DNA of 64,000 bases from Pseudomonas sp. NFIX28 (GTDB lineage: Bacteria > Pseudomonadota > Gammaproteobacteria > Pseudomonadales > Pseudomonadaceae): contig NZ_FNPW01000002.1 in the NCBI RefSeq assembly GCF_900107395.1, positions 1 through 64,000 on the forward strand, in the 5' to 3' direction. A program made the position numbers and the translations under genes. Below are positions 1-7,436 of the stretch, piece by piece. The notes beneath the pieces are model-generated. The model was not told the origin of the DNA and ran no database searches. It saw nothing but the letters and a program-made list of their open reading frames with translations. Within the stretch, counting starts at the first letter, position 1; every line of letters begins with the position of its first letter.

Positions 1-124
1 CTCTGCATCTGTCAAGCGGTTATTTTAAGAAGTTTTCAAAGTTTCCTTTGCAACTTCAACCACTTGCGCTTCCGATCTCTCGTCAGCGGGAGGCGAATTC
101 TACAGCGTTACACGCTGCTGTCAA
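1..124 (-). promoter_or_regulatory. rRNA operon promoter region (P1 and start of P2)
   Basis: Read on the minus strand, TTGACA (124-119), a 16-nt spacer and TAGAAT (102-97) form a near-consensus sigma-70 promoter. It is followed by a long untranslated leader and a second TTGACA (15-10) whose -10 lies beyond the window edge. This tandem arrangement matches what I know of Pseudomonas rrn operons upstream of 16S rRNA. The rRNA genes should therefore begin just left of position 1 and run leftwards. The identification rests on the promoter boxes and remembered leader sequence, because no rRNA is inside the window. Confidence 0.8.
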
Positions 125-355
125 CACCTCTTTTTCTCCGCTTTCGACCGAGAAGATCGAACCGTTAACTCGGCGAAAACACACTGCCGAATCAACTCCT
201 TCGGGCTTCGATGAGCTGAAGCGTGACCGCTGCCGAAAACCGTGTAACTCGTTGAATCTCAAGGAGTTTTCCGTTTCGACTGCGCCGGAAGTGGGGCGAA
301 TTATAGACTTCCAGAATCTGCCGTCAACCCCTAATTTGCTTTTACTATGAATAAA
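125..355. other. Non-coding stretch upstream of rrn P1
   Basis: A stretch of about 230 bases lies between the rrn P1 promoter and the terminator behind gcdG. The rRNA promoter's upstream activating sites would sit here (to the right of 124 on the minus strand). An open frame of about 100 codons crosses it but begins inside the rrn leader and has no ribosome binding site or recognisable protein features. I see no gene. Confidence 0.5.
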
Positions 356-388
356 CTTGAAAACACCCTGAAACAGGGTGTTTTCAAG
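356..388. terminator. Perfect 15-bp hairpin terminator behind gcdG
   Basis: CTTGAAAACACCCTG (356-370) and its exact complement (374-388) enclose an AAA loop. The arms carry AAAA/TTTT, so it could end transcription in either direction. It lies just past the gcdG stop and before the rrn promoters, so it probably isolates the two units. Confidence 0.7.
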
Positions 389-429
389 CCTTCTATATAG
401 AAGGATTAGATGCTCTCTATATAGAAGGA
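389..429. repeat. Duplicated TCTATATAGAAGGA motif
   Basis: TCTATATAGAAGGA occurs at 392-405 and again at 416-429, exactly 24 bp apart. The first copy lies in a perfect 16-bp palindrome, CCTTCTATATAGAAGG (389-404). The repeats are AT-rich in GC-rich surroundings and sit between the gcdG stop codon and its terminator. Function unknown. Confidence 0.6.
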
Positions 430-434
430 CACAT

Positions 435-1655
435 TCACAGCACGCCCGAGGCTCGCAAGGCGTCTACGGACTCAAGCTCAAGCCCCAGCACTCGCTGCAG
501 AACCTGGGCGGTATGCTCTCCTAATAGAGGAGGCGCATAACGGTACTCAACCGGTGTTTCGGAGAGACGAATCGGACTTGCCACCTGAGGCACCAACCCC
601 GCCAATACATGAGGCAGCTCGATCGCCAAACCGCGCGCCTTGACCTGCGGATCCTCGAACATCTGCGCCAGGTCGTTGATAGGGCCACAAGGTACCCCCG
701 CCTGCTCCAACTGGGCGACCCATTCAGCGGTGGTCTTGAACACAGTGGCCTGACGAATCAGCGGAATCAGTACCGCACGATTGGCAACCCGCACTTTATT
801 AGTCGCAAAGCGCGGATCGTCCGCCCACTGCGGCTGGCCCGCCACTTCGGCAAACTTGCGGAACTGCCCGTCATTGCCCACGGTAAGAATGAAATTGCCA
901 TCCGCCGTCGGAAAGTCCTGATACGGCACGATATTCGGGTGAGCATTCCCCAAGCGCTTGGGAGAAACCCCGGTGGTCAGGTAGTTCATCGCCTGGTTGG
1001 CGAGGCACGCGACCTGCACATCCAGCAGCGCCATATCGATGTGCTGCCCGCCACCGCTGTGTTGCCGATGCGCCAGCGCGGCAAGAATCGCCACCGTCGA
1101 GTACAGCCCCGTCAGAATGTCCGTCAACGCCACGCCAACCTTCACCGGCCCAGCGCCCTCATCACCCTCGGGACGCCCGGTCAGGCTCATCAGCCCCCCC
1201 AGCCCCTGAATCATGAAGTCGTAGCCAGCACGCTTGGCGTAAGGCCCAGTCTGACCGAAGCCAGTAATGGAGCAATAAATCAGATTGGGGTTGAGCTCTT
1301 TCAGCGACTGATAGTCCAGCCCATAAGCCGCCAAACCGCCGACCTTGAAGTTCTCGATCAATATATCGGACTTGGCCGCCAGTTCGCGCACCAGGCGCTG
1401 ACCTTCCGGCCGAGTGAAGTCGATGGTCACCGATTGCTTGTTGCGATTGGCCGACAGGTAATACGCCGCCTCGGTGGTGTTCTCACCATAAGCATCCTTG
1501 AGGAAGGGCGGCCCCCAGGCGCGCGTATCGTCACCGTTGCCCGGACGCTCGACCTTGATCACCTCGGCCCCCAGGTCCGCCAGGATCTGGCCGGCCCAAG
1601 GCCCGGCCAGCACTCGCGACAAGTCCAACACCCGCAAATGAGATAACGCGCCCAT
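435..1655 (-). CDS. gcdG: Class III (CaiB/BaiF) CoA-transferase, probable glutarate CoA-transferase
   Basis: 406 aa, full length for family III CoA-transferases. The N-terminus has the typical LRVLDLSRVLAGPWAGQ segment, where R and G residues line the CoA site, followed by DLGAEVIKVERPGNGDD. It lies 13 bp downstream of gcdH on the same strand and is presumably co-transcribed with it. That context indicates it activates glutarate to glutaryl-CoA using a CoA donor such as succinyl-CoA, in lysine/5-aminovalerate breakdown. The family assignment is secure; the substrate is inferred from the gcdH-gcdR neighbourhood, where fluorescent pseudomonads carry GcdG. Confidence 0.88.
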   Translation of the reverse strand: MGALSHLRVLDLSRVLAGPWAGQILADLGAEVIKVERPGNGDDTRAWGPPFLKDAYGENTTEAAYYLSANRNKQSVTIDFTRPEGQRLVRELAAKSDILIENFKVGGLAAYGLDYQSLKELNPNLIYCSITGFGQTGPYAKRAGYDFMIQGLGGLMSLTGRPEGDEGAGPVKVGVALTDILTGLYSTVAILAALAHRQHSGGGQHIDMALLDVQVACLANQAMNYLTTGVSPKRLGNAHPNIVPYQDFPTADGNFILTVGNDGQFRKFAEVAGQPQWADDPRFATNKVRVANRAVLIPLIRQATVFKTTAEWVAQLEQAGVPCGPINDLAQMFEDPQVKARGLAIELPHVLAGLVPQVASPIRLSETPVEYRYAPPLLGEHTAQVLQRVLGLELESVDALRASGVL

Positions 1656-1668
1656 GGTCGTTCTCCTA

Positions 1669-2850
1669 TTAATAGAACGCCTGGATGCCGGTCTGCGCGC
1701 GACCCAGGATCAACGCATGGACGTCGTGGGTGCCTTCGTAGGTGTTCACTACCTCCAGGTTGACCAGGTGACGGGCGATGCCGAACTCGTCGGAAATGCC
1801 GTTGCCGCCCAACATGTCGCGAGCCATGCGCGCAATGTCCAGCGACTTGCCACAGGAGTTACGCTTCATGATCGAGGTGATTTCCACCGCCGCCGTACCT
1901 TCATCCTTCATCCGGCCCAAACGCAGGCAGCCTTGAAGGGCGAGGGTGATCTCGGTCTGCATGTCCGCCAGTTTTTTCTGGATCAGTTGGGTAGCCGCCA
2001 GCGGGCGGCCGAATTGCTGACGGTCCAACGTGTATTGGCGAGCGGTGTGCCAGCAGAACTCGGCCGCACCCAAAGCGCCCCAGGAAATGCCGTAGCGGGC
2101 AGAGTTCAGGCAAGTGAACGGACCTTTAAGGCCACGCACCTCCGGAAAGATGTTCTCTTCCGGCACAAAGACGTTGTCCATGACGATTTCGCCGGTGATG
2201 GAGGCGCGCAGGCCGACCTTGCCGTGAATGGCCGGAGCACTCAGGCCCTTCCAGCCTTTTTCCAGGACGAAGCCACGGATGTCGCCAGCATCGTCCTTGG
2301 CCCAGACCACAAACACGTCGGCGATCGGGCTGTTGGTGATCCACATTTTGCTGCCGGTCAGGCTGTAACCACCGTCCACCTTGCGAGCGCGGGTAATCAT
2401 CGCACCCGGATCGGAGCCATGGTTGGGCTCGGTCAGGCCAAAGCAACCGATCCACTCGCCGGAAGCCAGTTTCGGCAGGTACTTCTGTTTCTGGGCCTCA
2501 GTACCAAATTCGTTGATCGGCACCATCACCAGGGAGGACTGCACGCTCATCATCGAGCGGTAGCCGGAATCCACACGCTCCACTTCACGGGCAATCAGGC
2601 CGTAGCAGACATAATTCAGACCGCTGCCACCGTACTGCTCAGGAATGGTTGCGCCCAGCAGGCCGACTTCGCCCATTTCGCGGAAAATCGCCGGGTCGGT
2701 CTTTTCATGACGGAAAGCTTCGAGCACCCGCGGCGCCAGCTTGCCCTGAGCGAATTGCTCGGCACTGTCGCGCACCATGCGCTCTTCTTCAGTGAGCTGT
2801 TGATCCAGCAGAAGGGGATCGATCCAGTTGAAGCTTGCTTTACCGCCCAT
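1669..2850 (-). CDS. gcdH: Glutaryl-CoA dehydrogenase
   Basis: 393 aa from the chosen ATG at 2850 ([15 protein letters not shown]), which has a GAGGAC ribosome binding site; an upstream in-frame extension of 28 codons lacks one and would exceed the family length. It is an acyl-CoA dehydrogenase with an all-alpha N-terminal domain, a central beta domain ([13 protein letters not shown], the FAD/substrate region) and a C-terminal domain ending in [17 protein letters not shown], where the Glu of YEGT is the catalytic base. It oxidatively decarboxylates glutaryl-CoA to crotonyl-CoA, passing electrons to ETF. It is transcribed with gcdG and divergently from gcdR. Confidence 0.95.
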   Translation of the reverse strand: MGGKASFNWIDPLLLDQQLTEEERMVRDSAEQFAQGKLAPRVLEAFRHEKTDPAIFREMGEVGLLGATIPEQYGGSGLNYVCYGLIAREVERVDSGYRSMMSVQSSLVMVPINEFGTEAQKQKYLPKLASGEWIGCFGLTEPNHGSDPGAMITRARKVDGGYSLTGSKMWITNSPIADVFVVWAKDDAGDIRGFVLEKGWKGLSAPAIHGKVGLRASITGEIVMDNVFVPEENIFPEVRGLKGPFTCLNSARYGISWGALGAAEFCWHTARQYTLDRQQFGRPLAATQLIQKKLADMQTEITLALQGCLRLGRMKDEGTAAVEITSIMKRNSCGKSLDIARMARDMLGGNGISDEFGIARHLVNLEVVNTYEGTHDVHALILGRAQTGIQAFY

Positions 2851-2927
2851 GAGTGAGTCCTCGTGAAGTAGGTCAACATTTCGTGGACTGATCCTAGGCC
2901 GGCTTTGCGGCCGCGGCAAACGAGGAT

Positions 2928-2947
2928 TTAGCATACTGTTGTGCTAA
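2928..2947. promoter_or_regulatory. Probable GcdR operator between gcdH and gcdR
   Basis: TTAGCA and TGCTAA form a perfect 6-bp inverted repeat separated by 8 bp, with the T-N11-A style geometry of LysR-family sites. It lies in the 143-bp divergent region, 46 bp before the gcdR start. LysR regulators usually bind here to control both their own gene and the divergent operon. Binding by GcdR is inference. Confidence 0.55.
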
Positions 2948-2993
2948 TTTCTCACTCCGTAACAGCCGAAAGCGGCTTTTAGCGAGTCCATTA

Positions 2994-3908
2994 GTGAGAT
3001 TGCCGTACATGCGTAGAAAGATTCCCAGCACCGCCGCCCTGATCAGCTTCGAAGCCGCCGCACGTCATGAGAGCTTTACCAAGGCGGCACAGGAGCTTTC
3101 GCTGACGCAAGGCGCCATTTGCCGACAGATCGCCAGCCTGGAAGAGTTTCTCGGGGTCGAGCTGTTTCGTCGGTCTCGACGCGGCGTCAAGCTGACCGAG
3201 GCCGGGCTCTCCTACAGCCGTCGCGTGGCCACCCAATTGGATGCGGTGGAGCGCGACACGCTTTCGGTCATGGGCCAGCAGGGCGCCAATGTCATCGAAC
3301 TGGCCGTGGTCCCGACGTTCGGCACCCAATGGCTGCTGCCCCGTCTCAAGGATTTTCAGCAACGGCACCCGGAGGTCACGGTCAACCTGACCAACCGCAC
3401 CCGGCCTTTTCTGTTCGCCGATACCGACTTTGACGCGGCGATCTATTTTGGCGACGCCGACTGGTCGGGCACCCAATCTCATCGCCTGATGGGCGAGAAC
3501 CCGATGCCGGTGTGCAGCCCGACAATGCTGGGCAACCGCACTCGGCTGAGCGCCGAGGAAATCGCCGAATTGCCGCTACTGCAACAGACCACGCGCCCCT
3601 ATGCCTGGCGCCAATGGTTCAACTCACAGCACCTGAATATCCCTCGCGACATGACAGGCCCGCGTTACGAACTATTCTCCATGCTGGCCCAGGCCGCTAT
3701 GCACGACATGGGTATCGCCCTGATCCCGCCATTCCTTATTCAACGGGAACTAAGGGAAAAGCGCCTAGTGATTGCCAACCCCGAAGCGTTGACGAGCATC
3801 AAGGCGTATTACCTGATGATTCCAGAGCGCAAGGTGGAATCGGCATCTTTAAGGGCGTTTCGCGATTGGCTGGTGGAGCAGGCTCAAAGCTACAGCCTGG
3901 AGAAATAG
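2994..3908 (+). CDS. gcdR: LysR-family regulator of glutarate catabolism
   Basis: 304 aa, usual LysR length. The N-terminal winged helix-turn-helix (about residues 12-65) contains AARHESFTKAAQELSLTQGAICRQI, close to GcvA-type LysR proteins. The rest is the effector-binding periplasmic-binding-protein-like domain. A GTG at 2994 is taken as start; an in-frame ATG at 3009 is the alternative. It is divergent from gcdH-gcdG, and by analogy with GcdR should activate that operon in response to glutarate. The effector is inferred from context. Confidence 0.85.
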   Translation: MRLPYMRRKIPSTAALISFEAAARHESFTKAAQELSLTQGAICRQIASLEEFLGVELFRRSRRGVKLTEAGLSYSRRVATQLDAVERDTLSVMGQQGANVIELAVVPTFGTQWLLPRLKDFQQRHPEVTVNLTNRTRPFLFADTDFDAAIYFGDADWSGTQSHRLMGENPMPVCSPTMLGNRTRLSAEEIAELPLLQQTTRPYAWRQWFNSQHLNIPRDMTGPRYELFSMLAQAAMHDMGIALIPPFLIQRELREKRLVIANPEALTSIKAYYLMIPERKVESASLRAFRDWLVEQAQSYSLEK

Positions 3909-4110
3909 CAGGGCAGGGAGACAAGCTGACTTCGTAGTCAATAAACACAAAACACTACAGATATAACTAAATGTCGCATTTAAGCAGACTGTATCGATAA
4001 GCGGGACAACCGTCCTACAAGCGCCTAACCACGTGGCTTGTAGGGTTTTATGGGGGTCATAAAAGCCCATTCACATGACCAATGTGAAAATTGTTTTATT
4101 TTCCGCCGAA
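3909..4110. other. Intergenic region with TACAAG inverted repeats
   Basis: There is no gene between gcdR and the pntA leader. CCTACAAGC (4014-4022) pairs with GCTTGTAGG (4036-4044), followed by GTTTTA. TTTTATG (4046-4052) pairs with CATAAAA (4058-4064). The first could end gcdR transcription; the T-run is only four bases. The TACAAG word recurs in the next 140 bp. Confidence 0.5.
4014..4049 (+). terminator. Possible gcdR terminator
   Basis: A 9-bp perfect stem with a 13-nt loop is followed by TTTT. It lies 105 bp past the gcdR stop, which is far but has no competing candidate. The loop is large and the T-run short, so termination is only plausible. Confidence 0.4.
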
Positions 4111-4359
4111 ATCCTTACAAGTCACGGCCTACAAGGGATTGAGCCGTACCCTTGCGACATTCGGTCACGGGGTGACTTGTAGTTAATTTTCCGTCACCCC
4201 TCATAATCCCTTGAAGGGCGTTATGTTCGCCTGCAAAATGCCGCGCCCCGCCTTGATTCTGGCGGGATCGTGCTGATCGGCCGCCCCAGCTGCACCATCC
4301 GCAGTGCGCTGGCCTTCTAGAAAAGATCGAAAGCAATAAGATCACGCAGGAGATTTGAC
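4111..4359 (+). promoter_or_regulatory. Structured leader upstream of the pnt operon with alternative stems
   Basis: Several complementary segments compete. GTGACTTGTA (4172-4181) pairs perfectly with TACAAGTCAC (4116-4125). Its left part with the preceding GGG, GGGGTGAC (4169-4176), pairs perfectly with GTCACCCC (4193-4200), and GTGAC also pairs with GTCAC at 4164-4168 across a GGG loop. CAAGGG (4132-4137) can pair with CCCTTG at 4149-4154 or at 4208-4213. A further hairpin, CCCGCC/GGCGGG, lies at 4247-4266. Mutually exclusive stems ahead of a start codon suggest attenuation or a regulatory leader. The transcription start is not known, so whether all of this is in the mRNA is inference. Confidence 0.5.
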
Positions 4360-5481
4360 GTGCACATTGGTGTTCCTCTCGAGACCCAAACGGGTGAAAC
4401 ACGGGTTGCTGCAACCCCGGAAACCATCAAGAAACTGATCGGCCAGGGTCATAAAGTCACTGTGCAGAGCGGCGCCGGCATCAACGCCAGCGTTGTCGAC
4501 AGTGCCTATGAAGCGGCAGGTGCAACCATTGGCAGCGCCAACGATGCATTCGGCGCCGAGCTGATTCTCAAAGTCGTAGCTCCCAGCGACAGCGAGCTGG
4601 CCCTGATCAAAAGCGGCACCGTCCTGGTGGGCATGCTCAATCCGTTCAGCAATGAGACCATCGCCAAGATGGCCGAATGCGGGATTACCGCCTTCGCCCT
4701 GGAAGCAGCGCCGCGTACCTCGCGGGCTCAGAGCCTGGATGTGCTGTCCTCGCAAGCCAACATCGCCGGATATAAGGCGGTGCTGCTGGCTGCCCATTAC
4801 TACCCGCGCTTCATGCCGATGCTGATGACCGCCGCGGGCACTGTGAAAGCCGCTCGCGTGCTGATTCTCGGTGCCGGGGTGGCCGGTCTGCAGGCCATCG
4901 CCACCGCCAAGCGCATGGGTGCCGTGATCGAAGCCTCGGATGTGCGTCCGGCGGTCAAGGAACAAATCGAATCCCTGGGCGCCAAGTTCGTCGACGTGCC
5001 TTACGAGACCGATGAAGAACGTGAATGCGCCGTCGGTGTCGGCGGCTATGCGCGCCCGATGCCGGCCAGCTGGATGCAGCGCCAGGCCCAGGCCGTACAC
5101 GAGCGCGCCAAGCAGGCGGACATCGTGATTACCACCGCACTGATTCCAGGCCGCAAGGCGCCGCTCCTGCTGAGCGCCGAAACCGTGGCCCAGATGAAGC
5201 CAGGCTCGGTGGTCATCGACCTGGCTGCGGCCCAGGGCGGCAACTGCCCGCTGACCGTGGCGGATCAGGTAGTCGTCGAGAACGGCGTGACCATTGTCGG
5301 CCCGACCAACCTGGCCGGCGCCGTAGCGGCCGACGCCTCGGCGCTGTATGCCCGCAACCTGCTGGACTTCCTGAAGCTCGTCTTCACCAAAGAAGGTCAG
5401 TTCGAGGTCAACCTAGAAGACGACATCGTCGCCGCGTGCCTGATGTGCCGCGACGGCCAAGTCATCCGTAAAAACGCCTAA
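4360..5481 (+). CDS. pntAA: NAD(P) transhydrogenase alpha subunit, part 1 (soluble NAD(H)-binding)
   Basis: 373 aa from a GTG at 4360, with AGGAG 9 bp upstream. It is the dI domain of the proton-pumping transhydrogenase: GVPLETQTGETRVAATPETI at the N-terminus, and a Rossmann fold around GAGVAGLQAIATAKRMGA (about residues 170-187) that binds NAD(H). In Pseudomonas the alpha chain is split, and the membrane part is the next gene, 15 bp downstream. The complex exchanges hydride between NADH and NADP+ using the proton gradient, supplying NADPH. It is the first gene of pntAA-AB-B. Confidence 0.95.
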   Translation: MHIGVPLETQTGETRVAATPETIKKLIGQGHKVTVQSGAGINASVVDSAYEAAGATIGSANDAFGAELILKVVAPSDSELALIKSGTVLVGMLNPFSNETIAKMAECGITAFALEAAPRTSRAQSLDVLSSQANIAGYKAVLLAAHYYPRFMPMLMTAAGTVKAARVLILGAGVAGLQAIATAKRMGAVIEASDVRPAVKEQIESLGAKFVDVPYETDEERECAVGVGGYARPMPASWMQRQAQAVHERAKQADIVITTALIPGRKAPLLLSAETVAQMKPGSVVIDLAAAQGGNCPLTVADQVVVENGVTIVGPTNLAGAVAADASALYARNLLDFLKLVFTKEGQFEVNLEDDIVAACLMCRDGQVIRKNA

Positions 5482-5496
5482 GCAGGGATTCAGACG

Positions 5497-5820
5497 ATGG
5501 AAGAGCTTATCTCCCCCGGTATCTACAACCTGATCATCTTCGTGCTGGCGATTTATGTCGGTTATCACGTGGTCTGGAACGTTACACCCGCGCTGCACAC
5601 ACCGCTGATGGCGGTAACCAACGCCATTTCGGCGATCGTCATCGTCGGTGCCATGCTGGCCGCCGCCCTGACCGTGACCCCGCTGGGCAAGACCATGGGC
5701 ACGCTGGCCGTGGCCCTGGCCGCGGTCAACGTGTTCGGTGGCTTTCTGGTAACCCGCCGCATGCTTGAGATGTTCAAGAAAAAAGCCCCGAAAGCCGTAA
5801 AAGAAGAGGCGCCCAAGTAA
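5497..5820 (+). CDS. pntAB: NAD(P) transhydrogenase alpha subunit, part 2 (membrane domain)
   Basis: 107 aa with three or four hydrophobic helices, including [36 protein letters not shown] and a third after GKTMG, and a basic, lysine-rich tail. It corresponds to the membrane-spanning (dII) segment that is fused to PntA in E. coli. Its stop codon overlaps the pntB start (TAATG), indicating translational coupling. The small size is normal for the split form. Confidence 0.93.
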   Translation: MEELISPGIYNLIIFVLAIYVGYHVVWNVTPALHTPLMAVTNAISAIVIVGAMLAAALTVTPLGKTMGTLAVALAAVNVFGGFLVTRRMLEMFKKKAPKAVKEEAPK

Positions 5821-7256
5821 TGAGCATGAATTTGGTAACGACGCTCTACCTGATCGCGTCGATCTGCTTTATCCAGGCCCTCAAGGGGCTGTCGCACCCA
5901 ACCACGTCGCGTCGCGGCAACCTGTTCGGCATGCTCGGCATGGCGCTGGCGATCGTCACCACCGTCGGCCTGGTGTTCAAGCTCGGCGCGGAACTGGCGA
6001 CTGTTGGCATCGGCTACGTGATCGTCGGCCTGCTGATTGGCGGCACCGCCGGTTCGATCATGGCCAAGCGCGTGGAAATGACCAAGATGCCGGAACTGGT
6101 GGCCTTCATGCACAGCATGATCGGCCTGGCAGCGGTGTTCATTGCCATCGCTGCCGTGGTGGAGCCGCAGTCCCTGGGTATCGTCAAGCAGCTGGGCGAT
6201 GCGATTCCAGCCGGTAACCGCCTGGAGCTGTTCCTCGGCGCGGCCATCGGTGCCATTACCTTCTCCGGTTCGGTGATCGCCTTCGGCAAGCTGTCGGGCA
6301 AGTACAAGTTCCGCCTGTTCCAGGGCGCACCAGTACAGTTCGGCGGCCAGCACAAGCTGAACCTGATTCTCGGCCTGGCAACCCTGGGCCTGGGCGTGAC
6401 CTTCATGCTCACCGGCAACCTCGGCGCTTTCGCCCTGATGCTGGTGCTGGCCTTCGTGCTGGGCGTGCTGATCATCATCCCGATCGGCGGTGCCGACATG
6501 CCGGTGGTGGTGTCGATGCTTAACAGCTATTCGGGCTGGGCAGCGGCGGGGATCGGCTTCTCGCTGAACAACTCGATGCTGATCATCGCCGGCTCCCTGG
6601 TGGGTTCGTCCGGTGCAATCCTGTCCTACATCATGTGCAAGGCGATGAACCGCTCGTTCTTCAACGTATTGCTTGGCGGCTTCGGCAACACTGCCGACGC
6701 TGGCGGCCCGGCAGGCGCGCAAGAGGCTCGTCCGGTGAAGTCCGGCTCGGCCGACGACGCGACCTTCCTACTGACCAACGCCGACACCGTGATCATCGTT
6801 CCAGGCTATGGCCTGGCGGTGGCTCGGGCACAGCACGCGCTGAAAGAGCTGACCGAAAAGCTGACCCACCACGGTGTGACCGTGAAGTATGCGATCCACC
6901 CGGTAGCAGGGCGCATGCCCGGCCACATGAACGTACTGCTGGCCGAGGCCGAGGTGCCGTACGACCAGGTGTTCGAGATGGAAGACATCAACTCCGAGTT
7001 CGGCCAGGCCGACGTGGTGCTGGTGCTCGGCGCCAACGACGTGGTCAACCCGGCGGCGAAGAACGATCCGAAATCGCCGATCGCCGGCATGCCGATTCTC
7101 GAGGCGTTCAAGGCCAAGACCATCATCGTCAACAAGCGCTCGATGGCCAGCGGTTATGCCGGCCTGGACAACGAACTGTTCTACCTGGACAAGACCATGA
7201 TGGTGTTTGGCGACGCCAAGAAAGTCATCGAAGACATGGTCAAAGCCGTCGAGTAA
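5820..7256 (+). CDS. pntB: NAD(P) transhydrogenase beta subunit
   Basis: 478 aa, full length. The N-terminal half is a string of membrane helices forming the proton channel with PntAB. The C-terminal dIII domain binds NADP(H); VIIVPGYGLAVARAQHA and the later VLGANDVVNPAA and NKRSMASGYAGLDNELFY are characteristic. The start overlaps the pntAB stop. It catalyses NADPH formation coupled to proton entry at the inner membrane. The operon ends at the terminator immediately downstream. Confidence 0.96.
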   Translation: MSMNLVTTLYLIASICFIQALKGLSHPTTSRRGNLFGMLGMALAIVTTVGLVFKLGAELATVGIGYVIVGLLIGGTAGSIMAKRVEMTKMPELVAFMHSMIGLAAVFIAIAAVVEPQSLGIVKQLGDAIPAGNRLELFLGAAIGAITFSGSVIAFGKLSGKYKFRLFQGAPVQFGGQHKLNLILGLATLGLGVTFMLTGNLGAFALMLVLAFVLGVLIIIPIGGADMPVVVSMLNSYSGWAAAGIGFSLNNSMLIIAGSLVGSSGAILSYIMCKAMNRSFFNVLLGGFGNTADAGGPAGAQEARPVKSGSADDATFLLTNADTVIIVPGYGLAVARAQHALKELTEKLTHHGVTVKYAIHPVAGRMPGHMNVLLAEAEVPYDQVFEMEDINSEFGQADVVLVLGANDVVNPAAKNDPKSPIAGMPILEAFKAKTIIVNKRSMASGYAGLDNELFYLDKTMMVFGDAKKVIEDMVKAVE

Positions 7257-7280
7257 AACCTGCTCCAGCGCAACACCCAA

Positions 7281-7315
7281 AACCTCAGCCTTTAGTAGGC
7301 TGGGGTTTTTTATTT
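7281..7315 (+). terminator. Terminator of the pnt operon
   Basis: CCTCAGCC pairs with GGCTGGGG (one wobble) across TTTAGTA, followed by TTTTTTATTT. It lies 25 bp after the pntB stop, a textbook intrinsic terminator. Confidence 0.9.
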
Positions 7316-7436
7316 CCCGCACAAACCCGACCAAAGGCTCTAAATCGCGGTCTTTCATTCGACCTTGGTAGCGGGACGAATTTTTTTGAAATCACTAGAC
7401 TGCGCATCTTGCTTCCGTTGCCCGAGATAACAATCC

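Noticed and set aside
48-350. 100-codon frame at the left edge
   Set aside because: It begins inside the rrn leader and crosses the P1 promoter on the other strand, with no ribosome binding site or protein-like features.
609-1646. 345-codon frame opposite gcdG
   Set aside because: Antisense frame of a well-identified gene; the high GC content of the genome keeps such frames open.
1654-2856. 400-codon frame opposite gcdH
   Set aside because: Antisense shadow with low-complexity His/Gln/Ala composition.
3849-4070. 73-codon leftward frame after gcdR
   Set aside because: It covers the dyads and overlaps gcdR; no ribosome binding site or conserved features.
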